DNA of 64,000 nucleotides from RYN-111 sp046723735 (GTDB taxonomy: Bacteria > Actinomycetota > Actinomycetes > Mycobacteriales > SCTD01): contig JBKOVB010000045.1 of the NCBI GenBank assembly GCA_046723735.1, forward strand, positions 1 to 64,000. The letters are read 5' to 3'. Positions 45,388 through 54,683 of the stretch are shown here, one piece after another. The notes beneath the pieces were generated by a model. That model made no database searches. It was not told the origin of the DNA and saw nothing but the letters and a program-made list of their open reading frames with translations. The first letter of the stretch is position 1; each line of letters begins with the position of its first letter. The translations under genes and the position numbers were made by a program.

Positions 45388-47253
45388 ATGCAGACGTATC
45401 CACCCATCGCCGACCACGGTTTGATCGGTGACCTCCAGACCTGCGCTCTCGTGTCGACCGACGGCGAGGTGGACTGGTTCTGCTGTCCGCGCTTCGACTC
45501 CCCGAGCGTGTTCGCGTCGCTGCTCGACCGGCAGCGCGGCGGGCACTTCTCGATCCGGCCGCACACCGGCGGCTACGTCACGAAGCAGCTCTACCTGCCG
45601 GACACGGCGATCCTCATCACCCGCTTCCTCACGGAGGAGGGCGTTGGCGAGGTGTGCGACTTCATGCCGGTGATCGAGGGTGCAGCCACCGACCGGCACC
45701 AGCTGGTGCGGCTGGTGCGCGTGGTGCGTGGCGAGATGACCTTCGTCGCGGGATGCCAGCCGCACTTCGACTACGGGCGGGCCGGCCACAAGACGGAGGT
45801 CACGAAGCAGGGGGTGGCCTTCATCGGCGACGACGGGACGGAGCTGGCCCTGCACCTGGTACGCCGGCAGGGCATCGCCGCCGAGGAGCAGGTGGAGGTG
45901 CAGCACGACGAGGAGGGCGTCCGCGGGGTGGTCACGCTGAGCGCGGGCCAGGTGGGTGGCCTCATCCTGGAGTCGGCTCCGGGCGGGCCACCTCGCGAGC
46001 TCTCACCCGGCGAGGTGGTCTCGATGTTCGAGCACACCCGGGACTTCTGGCGGAGGTGGGTCGGCCGCTCGACGTACCGCGGGCGCTGGCGCGAGCAGGT
46101 GGAGCGCTCCGCGATGACGCTGAAGCTCATGACCTACCAGCCGACCGGCGGGCTCGTGGCCGCCCCCACCACGGGACTGCCGGAGCAACCGGGCGGCGAG
46201 CGCAACTGGGACTACCGCTTCACCTGGGTCCGGGACGGCTCGTTCTCGGTCTACGCACTGCTGGGGCTCGGCTACACAGAGGAGGCCGAGGCGTTCCTGC
46301 GCTGGCTCGGGGCGCGGGTCTCGGAGACGGCCGCGACGGACGGCCAGTCCCCGCTGAAGATCATGTACCGCATCGACGGCTCATCGGACCTCGCCGAGGA
46401 GGAGCTCGACCACTTCGAGGGATGGCGCGGTTCGCGGCCGGTCCGGATCGGCAACGGCGCCTCGGACCAGCTGCAGATGGACATCTACGGCGAGGCTCTC
46501 GACTCCGTGCGGCTGGGTGACGAGCACGGTCTCGAGATGAGCCACGCCGGGTGGGAGGACGTGCGCCGCGTGGTCGACTGGCTGTGCGACCACTGGGACA
46601 CGCCGGACGACGGCATCTGGGAGACCCGTGGCGGGCGGCAGGACTTCACGTACGGCCGCCTCATGTCGTGGGTGGCGCTCGACCGTGCCGTCCACCTGGC
46701 GATCACGCGTGCCCGGCCGGCCGACCTGCCGCGCTGGGTGGCGGTCCGCGACGCGATCTACCGGCAGATCATGGACCGCGGCTGGAACGCCGAGCGGCAG
46801 GCCTTCGTGCAGCACTACCGCACGCACGTGCTCGACGCGTCGCTGCTCTACATGCCTCTCGTCGGCTTCGTCTCGCCCCGCGACCCCATGTGGGTGTCGA
46901 CGATGCGAGCCATGGAGGAGGAGCTGGTGTCCGACAGCCTCGTGTACCGCTACGACCCGGAGGCGTCGCCAGACGGCCTGCGGGGCTCCGAGGGCACGTT
47001 CTCGATCTGCACATTCTGGTACGTCGACGCGCTGGCCCGCGCGGGCCGGCTCGACGACGCGCGGCTGACCTTCGAGAAGATGCTGACCTACGCCAACCAC
47101 CTGGGGCTCTACTCGGAGGAGATCGGCCCGACCGGCGAGCAGATCGGCAACTTCCCCCAGGCGTTCAGCCACCTCGCGCTCATCAGCGCTGCGGTGAACC
47201 TGAACTACCAGCTCGACCACGACGGATCGCTCGCCGGGGTGCTCGCCAGGTGA
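45388..47253 (+). CDS. GH15 glucoamylase/trehalase-like glycoside hydrolase
   Basis: 621 residues, ATG 45388 with AGGAGG. N-terminal beta-sandwich (IADHGLIGDLQTCALVSTDGEVDWFCCPRFDSP), then an (alpha/alpha)6 barrel. WDYRFTWVRDGSFSVYALL is near 275. The general acid Glu is in DDGIWETRGGRQDFTYGRLM and the general base Glu in LYSEEIGPTGEQIGNFPQAFSH. Closest in pattern to mycobacterial-type GH15 trehalases. No signal peptide, so it acts on cytoplasmic alpha-glucans or trehalose. A second glucan enzyme of the island besides 38233-40620. Confidence 0.92.
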   Translation: MQTYPPIADHGLIGDLQTCALVSTDGEVDWFCCPRFDSPSVFASLLDRQRGGHFSIRPHTGGYVTKQLYLPDTAILITRFLTEEGVGEVCDFMPVIEGAATDRHQLVRLVRVVRGEMTFVAGCQPHFDYGRAGHKTEVTKQGVAFIGDDGTELALHLVRRQGIAAEEQVEVQHDEEGVRGVVTLSAGQVGGLILESAPGGPPRELSPGEVVSMFEHTRDFWRRWVGRSTYRGRWREQVERSAMTLKLMTYQPTGGLVAAPTTGLPEQPGGERNWDYRFTWVRDGSFSVYALLGLGYTEEAEAFLRWLGARVSETAATDGQSPLKIMYRIDGSSDLAEEELDHFEGWRGSRPVRIGNGASDQLQMDIYGEALDSVRLGDEHGLEMSHAGWEDVRRVVDWLCDHWDTPDDGIWETRGGRQDFTYGRLMSWVALDRAVHLAITRARPADLPRWVAVRDAIYRQIMDRGWNAERQAFVQHYRTHVLDASLLYMPLVGFVSPRDPMWVSTMRAMEEELVSDSLVYRYDPEASPDGLRGSEGTFSICTFWYVDALARAGRLDDARLTFEKMLTYANHLGLYSEEIGPTGEQIGNFPQAFSHLALISAAVNLNYQLDHDGSLAGVLAR

Positions 47254-47258
47254 GCCGT

Positions 47259-47294
47259 GCCCCGGGTGCGCCGCCGCGGCGTGGCACCCGGGGC
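47259..47294 (+). terminator. hairpin terminator of the GH15 gene
   Basis: GCCCCGGGTGC (47259-47269) pairs perfectly with GCACCCGGGGC (47284-47294), starting 5 nt after the stop. A further inner GCC/GGC pairing is possible. GTTGCT follows. Confidence 0.75.
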
Positions 47295-47398
47295 GTTGCT
47301 CGGCCGTGCGCTCAGGCTGTCCCCGGCGCAGACGTCCTGTCAGGGCCCGAGACGCACTTCTGCTGGCCGGCCGGGTCGCCGGGGGGTATGACGGCGAC

Positions 47399-48109
47399 GT
47401 GACCACCCTCGGCATCGTCGACCTCACCCTGCGCCTCCTGGTGGCCGGGCTGGCCGCTGTGCTGCTGGGCGTCGAGCGCGAGGTGCGTGGTCATGCCGCA
47501 GGAGTGCGCACGCACGCCCTGGTCGCCATCGGCGCCGCGCTCTTCACGTTGGTGGGCGCGTACGGCTTCGCGGACGTGCCGCGGGGGCCGAGCTACGACC
47601 CGACCCGGATCGCCGCCCAGGTGGCGAGCGGCATCGGCTTCCTGGGTGCGGGGGCCATCCTCCGTCAGGGGATCGGCGTACGCGGACTCACCACGGCAGC
47701 CACGCTGTGGCTCGCCGCCGCGCTGGGCGTGGCGTCGGGTGCCGGCGCCTACGCGGCGGTGGCCGTGACGACCGTCGTCGTCCTGCTCGTCCTCGTCGCG
47801 CTGCGGCTCGCCAAGCCCGTCCTGCAGCGGGTGGGGGGAGGGGTCACTCTCGTCGAGCTGGAGTACGAGCGGGGCCACGGCACCCTCGGCCCGCTGCTGC
47901 GTGCCGTGAACGCCCTGCCCGGCCGCCTGGACCACCTCGAGCTGGACGACGACGAGGACGAGGAGGAAGGCCTGCGGCGCGCGAGCCTCTACGTCACGGG
48001 ACGAGACCTGGACCAGCTGCACGCCGTCGTCGAGCAGCTCCGTGAGCGCCCCGAGGTGCGGGCGGTCCGCATCACGCGCGGCGCAGGCGGCGCGCCCGCG
48101 CCGGGTTAG
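47399..48109 (+). CDS. MgtC/SapB-family membrane protein
   Basis: 236 residues from GTG 47399. Four helices in the first ~130 residues with MgtC signatures: LAAVLLGVEREVRGHAAGVRTHALVAIGAALF (about 19-50) and QVASGIGFLGAGAILRQG, GVRGLTTAATLWLAAALGV. The C-terminal soluble domain (TLVELEYERGHGTLG, then an acidic DDDEDEEEG patch) looks ACT-like. MgtC relatives affect Mg2+ homeostasis and inhibit F-type ATP synthase in some bacteria. Confidence 0.9.
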   Translation: MTTLGIVDLTLRLLVAGLAAVLLGVEREVRGHAAGVRTHALVAIGAALFTLVGAYGFADVPRGPSYDPTRIAAQVASGIGFLGAGAILRQGIGVRGLTTAATLWLAAALGVASGAGAYAAVAVTTVVVLLVLVALRLAKPVLQRVGGGVTLVELEYERGHGTLGPLLRAVNALPGRLDHLELDDDEDEEEGLRRASLYVTGRDLDQLHAVVEQLRERPEVRAVRITRGAGGAPAPG

Positions 48110-48183
48110 CCCGCTGCGAGCGCGGCAGGGCTGCCTCGCTCGCCCTCGGCGATCGACGAGGTGGCACGCCTGCGTCGGCCTCG

Positions 48184-49611
48184 TCAGCCCAGCGGCAGCT
48201 GCGCGAGGAAGGCCCGGCGCGCCTGGAGCGCCTGCGCCCGCTCACGCTCCACGAGGCGACCGCACAGCACGCCGAGCGCGGGGTTCTCGGAGGCCAGCTG
48301 TTCGAGCCGCTGTACCGCGACGACCGCGTCCTGGTGCTCCCCGAGGTGCTCCTGCACCTTCTCCGCCGCCTTCACCTGTCGCCGTACCTCGCCTCCCAGC
48401 GCCACGCGTGCGGTCTCGGCGGTGTAGCGCGCCCGCTTCGCCGCGATCCGGGTCCCGTGCCACTCCTCGTCCGGGCTGTCGAGGCCGAGACGGTCCGCCC
48501 GCCGGCGCAGCGCCCGCCACGTGCCCTTGAGCAGCGGAGGCAGCGCCCGCCGGCACGGGCCCGCGGCGGCCGGTGCCAGGCGCAGCGAGCCTGCGAGCTC
48601 CTCGAGCAGTCCCAGCACGGCCAGGTAGCGCGGCGAGCCGAGCGCGGCATCTCCCTCCGCGGCGGCGGTGCGCTCCTCCGCCTCGAGCAGGGCGTCGACC
48701 GGGTCCACGTCGAGGACACCGGTGGGGTGTTCCGCCGTGCGCCGCAGGCGTGCGCGCAGCACCTCCAGGTCGCGCGCCGTGCCGAGGCTGTCCGCCAGCC
48801 ACCGCAGCTCGCCGCGCAACGCCTCCGCACGAGGGTCGTCGAGCATCGGCCGCAGCGCCCGCAGGTCGCTGCGCAGCCGGCGGCACGTCACCCGCAGCTG
48901 GTGCACGGCGTCGGGCAGCCCGCGGCGCACCCCGAGGTCGTGCTCGAGCAGCTGGGAGCCGCGCGTGCGCAACGACCACCGGACGAGCTCGCCGACCGGG
49001 TCGTCGGGCCCCACCTGCACCGGGGCGTCGAAGGGGACGTCCAGGACGCGCAGCGCCTTCGGTGTCTGGTCCCCGAGCTGGGCCCCCGACGCCAGCAGCG
49101 CGTCCAGGACCCGGCGGTGCACCTTGGTCCCTGCGTCCCGCTGCTCCAGCTCGAGCTCGTGCCAGCCGGTCCCGCCCACGACCTCGACGACGTCGTCGAC
49201 CAGCTCGGCCAGCTCGTCCCCGCTCTCGTTCAGCAGCACCAGGCTGGTACGCCGGGTGAGCAGCTCCACGACCGGGCGCAGTGGCTCGCCGCGATGCAGC
49301 GCTACGAGCAGCGAGGAGAGCTGGCGCGGCAGGACGGCGCGGGACGCCGGCACGGAAAGCTCCCGGCGGTCGAGCGCCCCTCCCACGACGCCGCCGAGCT
49401 TCAGCGTCCAGCCGGCCTCCCCGTCGCCGGTTCGATGGCGCAGCGTCACGCCGTGCTGGGCGAGGGCCAGGGCCTCGGTGTCGAAGTACCGGGCTCGCAG
49501 CGTCGCGGACCGTGTGGACACCGCGTGGACACCTTTGACGCCGTCGAGCGCGGGCAGCACGAAGTCGTCGGGGACGGTGAGCTTCGTCTCGACCTCGTGG
49601 AGGTCTTGCAC
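48184..49611 (-). CDS. CYTH-CHAD domain protein
   Basis: 475 residues, GTG 49611 (GTG 49626 possible). The CYTH triphosphatase/adenylyl-cyclase fold starts with HEVETKLTV (the E-x-E-x-K metal/phosphate signature, about 5-9), with RARYFDTEALALAQHGVTLRHRTG and GWTLKLG. The CHAD domain from about 215 has VHQLRVTCRRLRSDLRAL and WHGTRIAAKRARYTAE, whose conserved His/Arg/Lys bind polyphosphate in characterised members. Probably associated with polyphosphate granules; a Ppx-like gene lies 40 nt upstream on the same strand. Confidence 0.9.
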   Translation of the reverse strand: MQDLHEVETKLTVPDDFVLPALDGVKGVHAVSTRSATLRARYFDTEALALAQHGVTLRHRTGDGEAGWTLKLGGVVGGALDRRELSVPASRAVLPRQLSSLLVALHRGEPLRPVVELLTRRTSLVLLNESGDELAELVDDVVEVVGGTGWHELELEQRDAGTKVHRRVLDALLASGAQLGDQTPKALRVLDVPFDAPVQVGPDDPVGELVRWSLRTRGSQLLEHDLGVRRGLPDAVHQLRVTCRRLRSDLRALRPMLDDPRAEALRGELRWLADSLGTARDLEVLRARLRRTAEHPTGVLDVDPVDALLEAEERTAAAEGDAALGSPRYLAVLGLLEELAGSLRLAPAAAGPCRRALPPLLKGTWRALRRRADRLGLDSPDEEWHGTRIAAKRARYTAETARVALGGEVRRQVKAAEKVQEHLGEHQDAVVAVQRLEQLASENPALGVLCGRLVERERAQALQARRAFLAQLPLG

Positions 49612-49651
49612 GCGCCACAGGATCACGCAGCGGACAGGGCGGCCGCAACGC

Positions 49652-50554
49652 CTACGGCTGCAGGAGGTTCTTCCAGCGGTGACGCGTGAGCAGCACACCC
49701 TCGCGGACGCCCCAGGGGCACAGGTTGAGCTCTTCGGCCCTCACCTGGTGCAGGGTCGTGGCGGCCACGACCGCGGTGGCGAGCAGCTGCTCGGCCTTCT
49801 CCGGCGAGATGCCCGGGAGGCTGTCCAGCTCCTCCTTCGACCTGGCCGCAAGCTCGGTGACGAGCTGGTCCAGGTCGTGGCGTCGCAGCCTCACCGACCT
49901 GTAGGCCTCCTCCCTCGGCGACGCTGTGCCCGACACGCGGGCCAGCGCCCGCAGCGTGGGTGACGTGCCGACGACGATGTCGCAGGCCACGTCGTACAGA
50001 GCCTGGAGCGCCTCGCAGAGCACGTCGTCGACGTGCGCCCGCAACCGCTTCAGCTGCCGCGGCCGGGGCGGGTCGTGCAGCAGGTGCTCGCAGGTGAGCC
50101 GCGCGGCGCCGAGGGGGAGTGAGGCGACCTGGTCGGCCACCTCGTCCGACCCGACGGCGAGGGCCGTGGCCTCCGCCCCGACGTCGAGCGTCAGCAGCCG
50201 TCCGGCGCTCCACCCGCACCAGCGACGCGCCGCCAGGAACGTGAGCTGTGCCTCGTCCTCCGCCCGCAGCACCAGGAGCTCGGCGCCCGTGAGCTGGCGC
50301 ACCCCGCGCGTGACGCCGTCGGCTTCGGGGGCCTGCCGGAAGGCTGCGCGGGCGAAGGCGAACAGGTCGCCCACACCCAGCCGCCGGGACAGCGCGCAGG
50401 CCTCGTGCACGGCGAACGGCAGCCCGGTGCCGTTGCGCGACGCATCCACCGGCCAGTGCCGGTCCGCGACCCGCGCCGGCTCCGACCCGGGCTGGGTGTC
50501 AGCCACGAGCAGCCGCGCCCCGTCGGCGCCGACCTCCAGGATCCCGTGCCGCAT
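49652..50554 (-). CDS. Ppx/GppA-like phosphatase with altered phosphate loops
   Basis: 300 residues, the length of the two-domain actin-fold Ppx/GppA core. The first phosphate loop reads GILEVGADGARLLVAD in place of the usual D-x-G-S/T-N-S, and the second LTLDVGAEATALAVG in place of D-x-G-G-G-S. The acidic LRAEDEAQLTF block, containing the catalytic Glu in active members, is retained. LPLGAARLTCEHLLHDPP and the C-terminal VVAATTLHQVRAEELNLCPWGVREGVLL are typical. Likely acts on polyphosphate or (p)ppGpp, or is a non-catalytic binder given the changed loops. Confidence 0.85.
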   Translation of the reverse strand: MRHGILEVGADGARLLVADTQPGSEPARVADRHWPVDASRNGTGLPFAVHEACALSRRLGVGDLFAFARAAFRQAPEADGVTRGVRQLTGAELLVLRAEDEAQLTFLAARRWCGWSAGRLLTLDVGAEATALAVGSDEVADQVASLPLGAARLTCEHLLHDPPRPRQLKRLRAHVDDVLCEALQALYDVACDIVVGTSPTLRALARVSGTASPREEAYRSVRLRRHDLDQLVTELAARSKEELDSLPGISPEKAEQLLATAVVAATTLHQVRAEELNLCPWGVREGVLLTRHRWKNLLQP

Positions 50555-50736
50555 GCGTCGTCACCTCAGGGCCATGTGTGCCCCTTCACGCCGTGTTCAC
50601 GCGTTCGGCGACGGAGCGACGGGACCAAGGACCTCTGGTGAGGAAGCGGTCGACGGTGCACCATGACCCGCGAGGCGGCAGCACCTGTCGACCAGATGTC
50701 GTGCGTCCTCCGCACCCGCGTGACCCGGAGGGGTTC

Positions 50737-50997
50737 GTGGCTGGGTCTTCGTCGGACCTCGGGTCCGCGGAACGTCAGCACCTGGAGGCCGTGACCGCGC
50801 GGCTGGTGCGCCAGTTCCCCGAGCTCCCCGAGCGCGACGTCCGCGTCGTCGTGGCCGCCGCCGCACGGCGCCTCGAGGACGCGAGGGTGCGCCAGTTCGT
50901 GCCGCTGCTCGTGGAGCGCGCTGCCCGCGCGGACTGCCGCCGCCGGCGGCGTGTCATCCACCTGCCCGACGCCGCTCCCGCGCCGGCGCCCCGCTAG
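50737..50997 (+). CDS. three-helix-bundle dimerisation-domain protein
   Basis: 86 residues from GTG 50737, chosen because GGAGG (50727-50731) precedes it by 5 nt. The core HLEAVTARLVRQFPELPERDVRVVVAAAARRLEDARVRQFVPLLVERAARADC matches the short actinobacterial three-helix bundle with L-x-x-R-F-P...V-R-x-F-V-P-L-L-V-E-R. The C-terminus is basic. Stop overlaps that of the convergent YihY gene. Function unknown. Confidence 0.7.
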   Translation: MAGSSSDLGSAERQHLEAVTARLVRQFPELPERDVRVVVAAAARRLEDARVRQFVPLLVERAARADCRRRRRVIHLPDAAPAPAPR

Positions 50998-51944
50998 CCC
51001 TCGTCAGCCTTCAGCGTCGAGTCGTCCCGCAGCTCGACGTACGGCTCCTCGTCCGCGGGGAAGCCCTCGGCGATGCGCCGGGCGCGCTGCAGCTCGGCGT
51101 CGAGCTCGGCACCCAGCAGCACCGCGATGTTGGAGATCCACAGCCACACGAGGAAGACGATCACGCCCGCGACGGTGCCGTAGGTCTTGTTGTACGAGCC
51201 GAAGTTGGCGACGTAGAACCCGAACCCGAGCGACGCCGCAATCCAGATGACCAGGGCCACGAAACTGCCGGGAGTGACCCACCGGAAGCCGGTCTGCTTC
51301 GCGTTGGGGGTGGCGTAGTAGAGGATCGCCAGCATCACGACGGCCACCAGCAGCAGCGCCGGCCACTTCGCCACGTCCCAGACCGTCACCGCGGTACTGC
51401 CGACGCCGAGCGCGTCGCCGGCCCGCTCCGCGAACGAGCCGGTGAACACGACGGCCAGCGCGCCGGCCGTGGCCAGCACGACGAGGACGAGCGTCACGCC
51501 GAGGCGCACCGGGAGCCGTTTCCACAGCGGCCGGCCTTCCTCCACGTCGTAGATCGCGTTCGCCGCACGCGTGAAGGCCGACACGTAGCTGGACGCTGAC
51601 CACAACGCGACCGCGAGGCCGACCACGAAGAGGACACCCGCCGACCGCTGGCTGCGTTGCAGCTCCTCCACGGCGCCGGTGAGGACGTCGCGGGCCGGTC
51701 CCGGGGCGAGCTCTGCGACGTTGTCGAGCACGGGCTGGGTCGCCGACTTCCCGAACAACCCGAGCACCGACAGCGTCGCGATGAGCGCGGGGAACAGCGA
51801 CAGGATCCCGTAGTACGTGAGCGCGGCCGCCCAGTCGCCCACGTTGTCGTCCTTGTACTCCCGGGCCGTCCGCCTCAGCGCCCCGAGCCACTCCTGCCGG
51901 GACAGCCTCGTGGGCCGGTCAGGTTCTTGCTCGCGATCCGGCAT
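50994..51944 (-). CDS. YihY/BrkB-family membrane protein (second copy)
   Basis: 316 residues, ATG 51944. Six helices with the family pattern: REYKDDNVGDWAAALTYYGILSLFPALIATLSVLG (about 29-63), SSYVSAFTRAANAIYDVEEGRPLWKRLPVRL, AILYYATPNAKQTGFRWVTPGSF and TYGTVAGVIVFLVWLWISNIAVLLGAELDAEL. It is the more canonical of the two YihY proteins in the window. The 167 nt upstream hold no gene that I can support. Confidence 0.92.
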   Translation of the reverse strand: MPDREQEPDRPTRLSRQEWLGALRRTAREYKDDNVGDWAAALTYYGILSLFPALIATLSVLGLFGKSATQPVLDNVAELAPGPARDVLTGAVEELQRSQRSAGVLFVVGLAVALWSASSYVSAFTRAANAIYDVEEGRPLWKRLPVRLGVTLVLVVLATAGALAVVFTGSFAERAGDALGVGSTAVTVWDVAKWPALLLVAVVMLAILYYATPNAKQTGFRWVTPGSFVALVIWIAASLGFGFYVANFGSYNKTYGTVAGVIVFLVWLWISNIAVLLGAELDAELQRARRIAEGFPADEEPYVELRDDSTLKADEG

Positions 51945-52111
51945 GCCTGCCCCCTGCCTTGTCCGGTACGGCGGACGAAGCGCCCGCCCGGCAGCCACGA
52001 GACCTAGGCTGCCCGGCCGGTGCGCGCCTCACACCCGGCTCGGCTCGGCCACCGAGGCCACCGCCGTATGGGAGAGAAGGGCTGGTCGTGACGACACCGC
52101 GTTGACTGCGG

Positions 52112-52873
52112 TCAGCGGCACTGCTCCTGCGGGGGCCGCTCACGCGTCGTACCGGGGGTCGTCGTGACGTCGGCGCGTGGGGAGTTCTCCACCCGGTGCC
52201 GTGCGGCCCGCGGCGAGGAGCACGGACCGTCGGGCGGTGTGTCCGTGAACGGCAGCTGCCAGGCCAGCCGGCTCAGCACCCGCAGGTCCTTGACCCGCTG
52301 CACCTGCTCGAAGCCGAAGACGACGCGGGTCAGCAGCTGGTTCGCGCGGTTGTCCCGGAGCACGTAGCCGTAGGCCTTGACCACCTGTCCGCTGTCGTGA
52401 AGGTCCTCGAGGGCGCCGTGCATGACGAAGGCCCCGGCCCCGCTCGTGCGGTGGGCGGGGAACGACCACAGGTCGTAGAGGTAGGCCTCGTCAGGCTGCA
52501 GGTGGAAGCGCAGCCCGCTCCATCGGCAACGGAATGAGGTGGACCGGCTCGCCCAGACCCAGGCCGCCACCTGGTCGTCCCGCGTCGCGACGTAGGCGAC
52601 GTCTCCGCGGCGCAGCCGCTCGGCGGTGCGCCGCTCTCGCCGCCGCTGCAGCAGCGGGGAGAGCGCGGGGCGCAGCAGCGCGGGCAGCGCCGCCACCCGC
52701 TCGCCCGGTGCCCGCACCAGCACGTCGTCGAGCGTCGTCAGGCGGTGAAGGACGAGGTCCGGGGCGTGCGGGATCGGCGGTGGCGGTTGCACCGTGGACC
52801 GGCCCACGACGTCGATGGTGTGCACGAACACCAGGCGACGCAGCACGGGCTTGAGCCGTGCGGCGGCAGTCAT
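52112..52873 (-). CDS. GNAT-like acyltransferase, last gene of the pyrrole-carboxyl operon
   Basis: 253 residues. Central GNAT-type fold: VAYVATRDDQVAAWVWASRS, AYLYDLWSFPAHRTSGAGAFVMHGALEDL (acyl-CoA-loop-like R-T-S-G-A-G-A, about 150-156), and a final GYVLRDNRANQLLTRVVFGFEQVQ that resembles the C-terminal GNAT helix and strand. The C-terminal ~40 residues are disordered. ATGA overlap with the carrier protein gene suggests that it takes the acyl group from that carrier (inference). The acceptor is unknown. Confidence 0.7.
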   Translation of the reverse strand: MTAAARLKPVLRRLVFVHTIDVVGRSTVQPPPPIPHAPDLVLHRLTTLDDVLVRAPGERVAALPALLRPALSPLLQRRRERRTAERLRRGDVAYVATRDDQVAAWVWASRSTSFRCRWSGLRFHLQPDEAYLYDLWSFPAHRTSGAGAFVMHGALEDLHDSGQVVKAYGYVLRDNRANQLLTRVVFGFEQVQRVKDLRVLSRLAWQLPFTDTPPDGPCSSPRAARHRVENSPRADVTTTPGTTRERPPQEQCR

Positions 52874-53139
52874 GATCGCTTGGCGCCGTCGACGAACTCC
52901 GCGATGGTCCGCATCGAGGAGAAGTTGGTCGGGTTGATGTCGACGGGGTCGAGCTCCAGCCCGAAGGTCGACTCGATCCGTTCGACGAACTCCACCAGGT
53001 GCAGCGAGTCCACGACGCGGTGCTCGAAGAGCAGGTCGTCGTCGCGCACCCCTCGCATCCGGTCGCTGCCGATGACGTCGACCAGGACGTGGCGGACCTG
53101 GGCCAGGCTGTCCTCGCCCGCTGCTCGGTTCTGCTCCAT
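52870..53139 (-). CDS. peptidyl/acyl carrier protein (PltL/CloN5-like)
   Basis: 89 residues from ATG 53139, overlapping the adenylation gene stop by 1 nt. Four-helix carrier fold: SLAQVRHVLVDVIGSD, DDLLFEHRVVDSLHLVEFVERIE with the phosphopantetheine Ser in V-D-S-L (about residue 46), and INPTNFSSMRTIAEFVD. The pattern E-F-V-E-R-I-E...INPxNF is like that of stand-alone carriers for prolyl/pyrrolyl groups (CloN5, PltL, RedO). Confidence 0.88.
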   Translation of the reverse strand: MEQNRAAGEDSLAQVRHVLVDVIGSDRMRGVRDDDLLFEHRVVDSLHLVEFVERIESTFGLELDPVDINPTNFSSMRTIAEFVDGAKRS

Positions 53140-54683
53140 CACGCGTGCACCCCCCACAGCTCCTGTGCGCGTGCCGTCAGCGCCTGGCGGTCGCACTTGC
53201 CGTTCGCCGTCATCGGGAGCGCCTCGGTGACCAGGACGTGCTCAGGCACCATGTACCCGGGAAGTCGCTGACGACAGGCCTCGAGCAGGGCGTCGACCTC
53301 CACCTCCCCGGCGACCGAGCAGAAGGCGACGATCCGGTTGCCGACAGTGTCGTCGGGCACCGGGACCGCAGCGCACTCCCGCACCGCGTGGTGCGCGTAG
53401 AGCGCCGCCTCGACCTCGCCCAGCTCCACCCGGTAGCCACGCGTCTTCACGAGATGGTCACGACGGCCGAGGAAGCGCAGCAGCGGGTTGTCACCGTCCT
53501 CCATGATCTGGACCACGTCGCCGGTGCGATACGTGTGCGGACGCGCGAAGCGCTCCGCTGAGCGGTCGACGTCCCCCCAGTAGCCGCTCGCGACCCCTGG
53601 CCCTGTGACGACCAGCTCCCCCTCTGCCCCAGGCTCGTGCCGGGTTGCGCCCGACTCGTCGACCACCTCGCAGCGGTGGTTCGCGCAGCCGCGCCCTATC
53701 GGGACGGAACCCGTAGGAGGTGGTGGCTCGGCCACCTCGTAGTAGGTGCAGACGTTGGTCTCCGTCGGGCCGAAGAGGTTGTAGTAGCGAGGGTGCGGCA
53801 CCTGGTGCATGAGCTCGGACAGGTACCGGTTGGGAAAGACCTCGCCCGCGAAGAGCACGAGCCGCAGCGCCGAGAGCGGGAGCGAGGCCAGGTCGCCGTA
53901 GCGGACCAGCAGCGACAAGGCCGTGGGCACGGAGTACCAGACGCTGATCGCGGCCTCGTCGATCCAGCGCGCCAGCTGCACGGGGAAGGCCGTGGCGGGC
54001 ACGATGCTCGTACTGGCGCCGACCGACGCCGCGCCGAACAGGTCGAGCGTCGACAGGTCGAAGTGAAGCGGCGCGTGGTTCGACAGGACGTCGTCGGGAC
54101 GCAGTGCGAACGTGTCACGCGCCCACAGCACGAACGTCAGCGCGCTCCGGTGTGTGATCGCCACGCCCTTGGGGCGGCCTGTCGAGCCGGACGTGTAGAG
54201 GATGTACGCGAGGTCGGTCTCGACGAGCTGCCTCCGCGGCACGTGCCCGTCCCCGCTCAGGACGTCGTCCCAGGGGATGAAGCCGTCGACGGGGCCACCG
54301 CACACGAGGCCGCGCAGCCGTTGCGGGAGCAGCTGCTGCAGGTCGCGAGCCCGCACGTCGTCGGAGACGAGCGCGACGAGGCCGCAGTCGTCGGCGATCG
54401 CGGCGGCCCGCGACGTCGGACCCGAGGGGTCGATCGGCACGTAGCCGGCGCCGGCGCGCATGATCCCGTAGAGCGCGGTGACTGCCACGAGGCCCTTGTC
54501 GACGTAGAGCCCGACGCGGTCGCCGATCCCGACGCCAAGCTCGACCAGGCAGGCGGCGACCCGGTCGGCGGCCGCGTCGAGCTCGCCCCACGTCGCGCAG
54601 GCCTCGCCGGCTCGCACGGCCGTCGCGTGAGGAGTCCTGGCAGCAGCCTCGCTGAGCAGCTGGTCCAGGCGGAAGGGCTCCAC
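53139..54683 (-). CDS. stand-alone adenylation enzyme with L-proline code (PltF/CloN4/RedM-like)
   Basis: 514 residues; GTG 54683 directly follows the dehydrogenase stop, with GGAGGGAG as ribosome binding site. Core motifs: ILYTSGSTGRPKGVA (A3), HFDLSTLDLFGA (A4), YYNLFGPTETNVC (A5), YRTGDVV (A7), GRRDHLVKTRGYRVELGEVEAAL (A8) and MTANGKCDRQ (A10). Aligning with PheA, the ten pocket residues read D-L-L-Y-L-A-L-V-C-K. As I recall it, this is the signature of L-proline-activating enzymes that start pyrrole-2-carboxylate formation. It should load L-proline on the adjacent carrier protein. Confidence 0.9.
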   Translation of the reverse strand: MEPFRLDQLLSEAAARTPHATAVRAGEACATWGELDAAADRVAACLVELGVGIGDRVGLYVDKGLVAVTALYGIMRAGAGYVPIDPSGPTSRAAAIADDCGLVALVSDDVRARDLQQLLPQRLRGLVCGGPVDGFIPWDDVLSGDGHVPRRQLVETDLAYILYTSGSTGRPKGVAITHRSALTFVLWARDTFALRPDDVLSNHAPLHFDLSTLDLFGAASVGASTSIVPATAFPVQLARWIDEAAISVWYSVPTALSLLVRYGDLASLPLSALRLVLFAGEVFPNRYLSELMHQVPHPRYYNLFGPTETNVCTYYEVAEPPPPTGSVPIGRGCANHRCEVVDESGATRHEPGAEGELVVTGPGVASGYWGDVDRSAERFARPHTYRTGDVVQIMEDGDNPLLRFLGRRDHLVKTRGYRVELGEVEAALYAHHAVRECAAVPVPDDTVGNRIVAFCSVAGEVEVDALLEACRQRLPGYMVPEHVLVTEALPMTANGKCDRQALTARAQELWGVHA

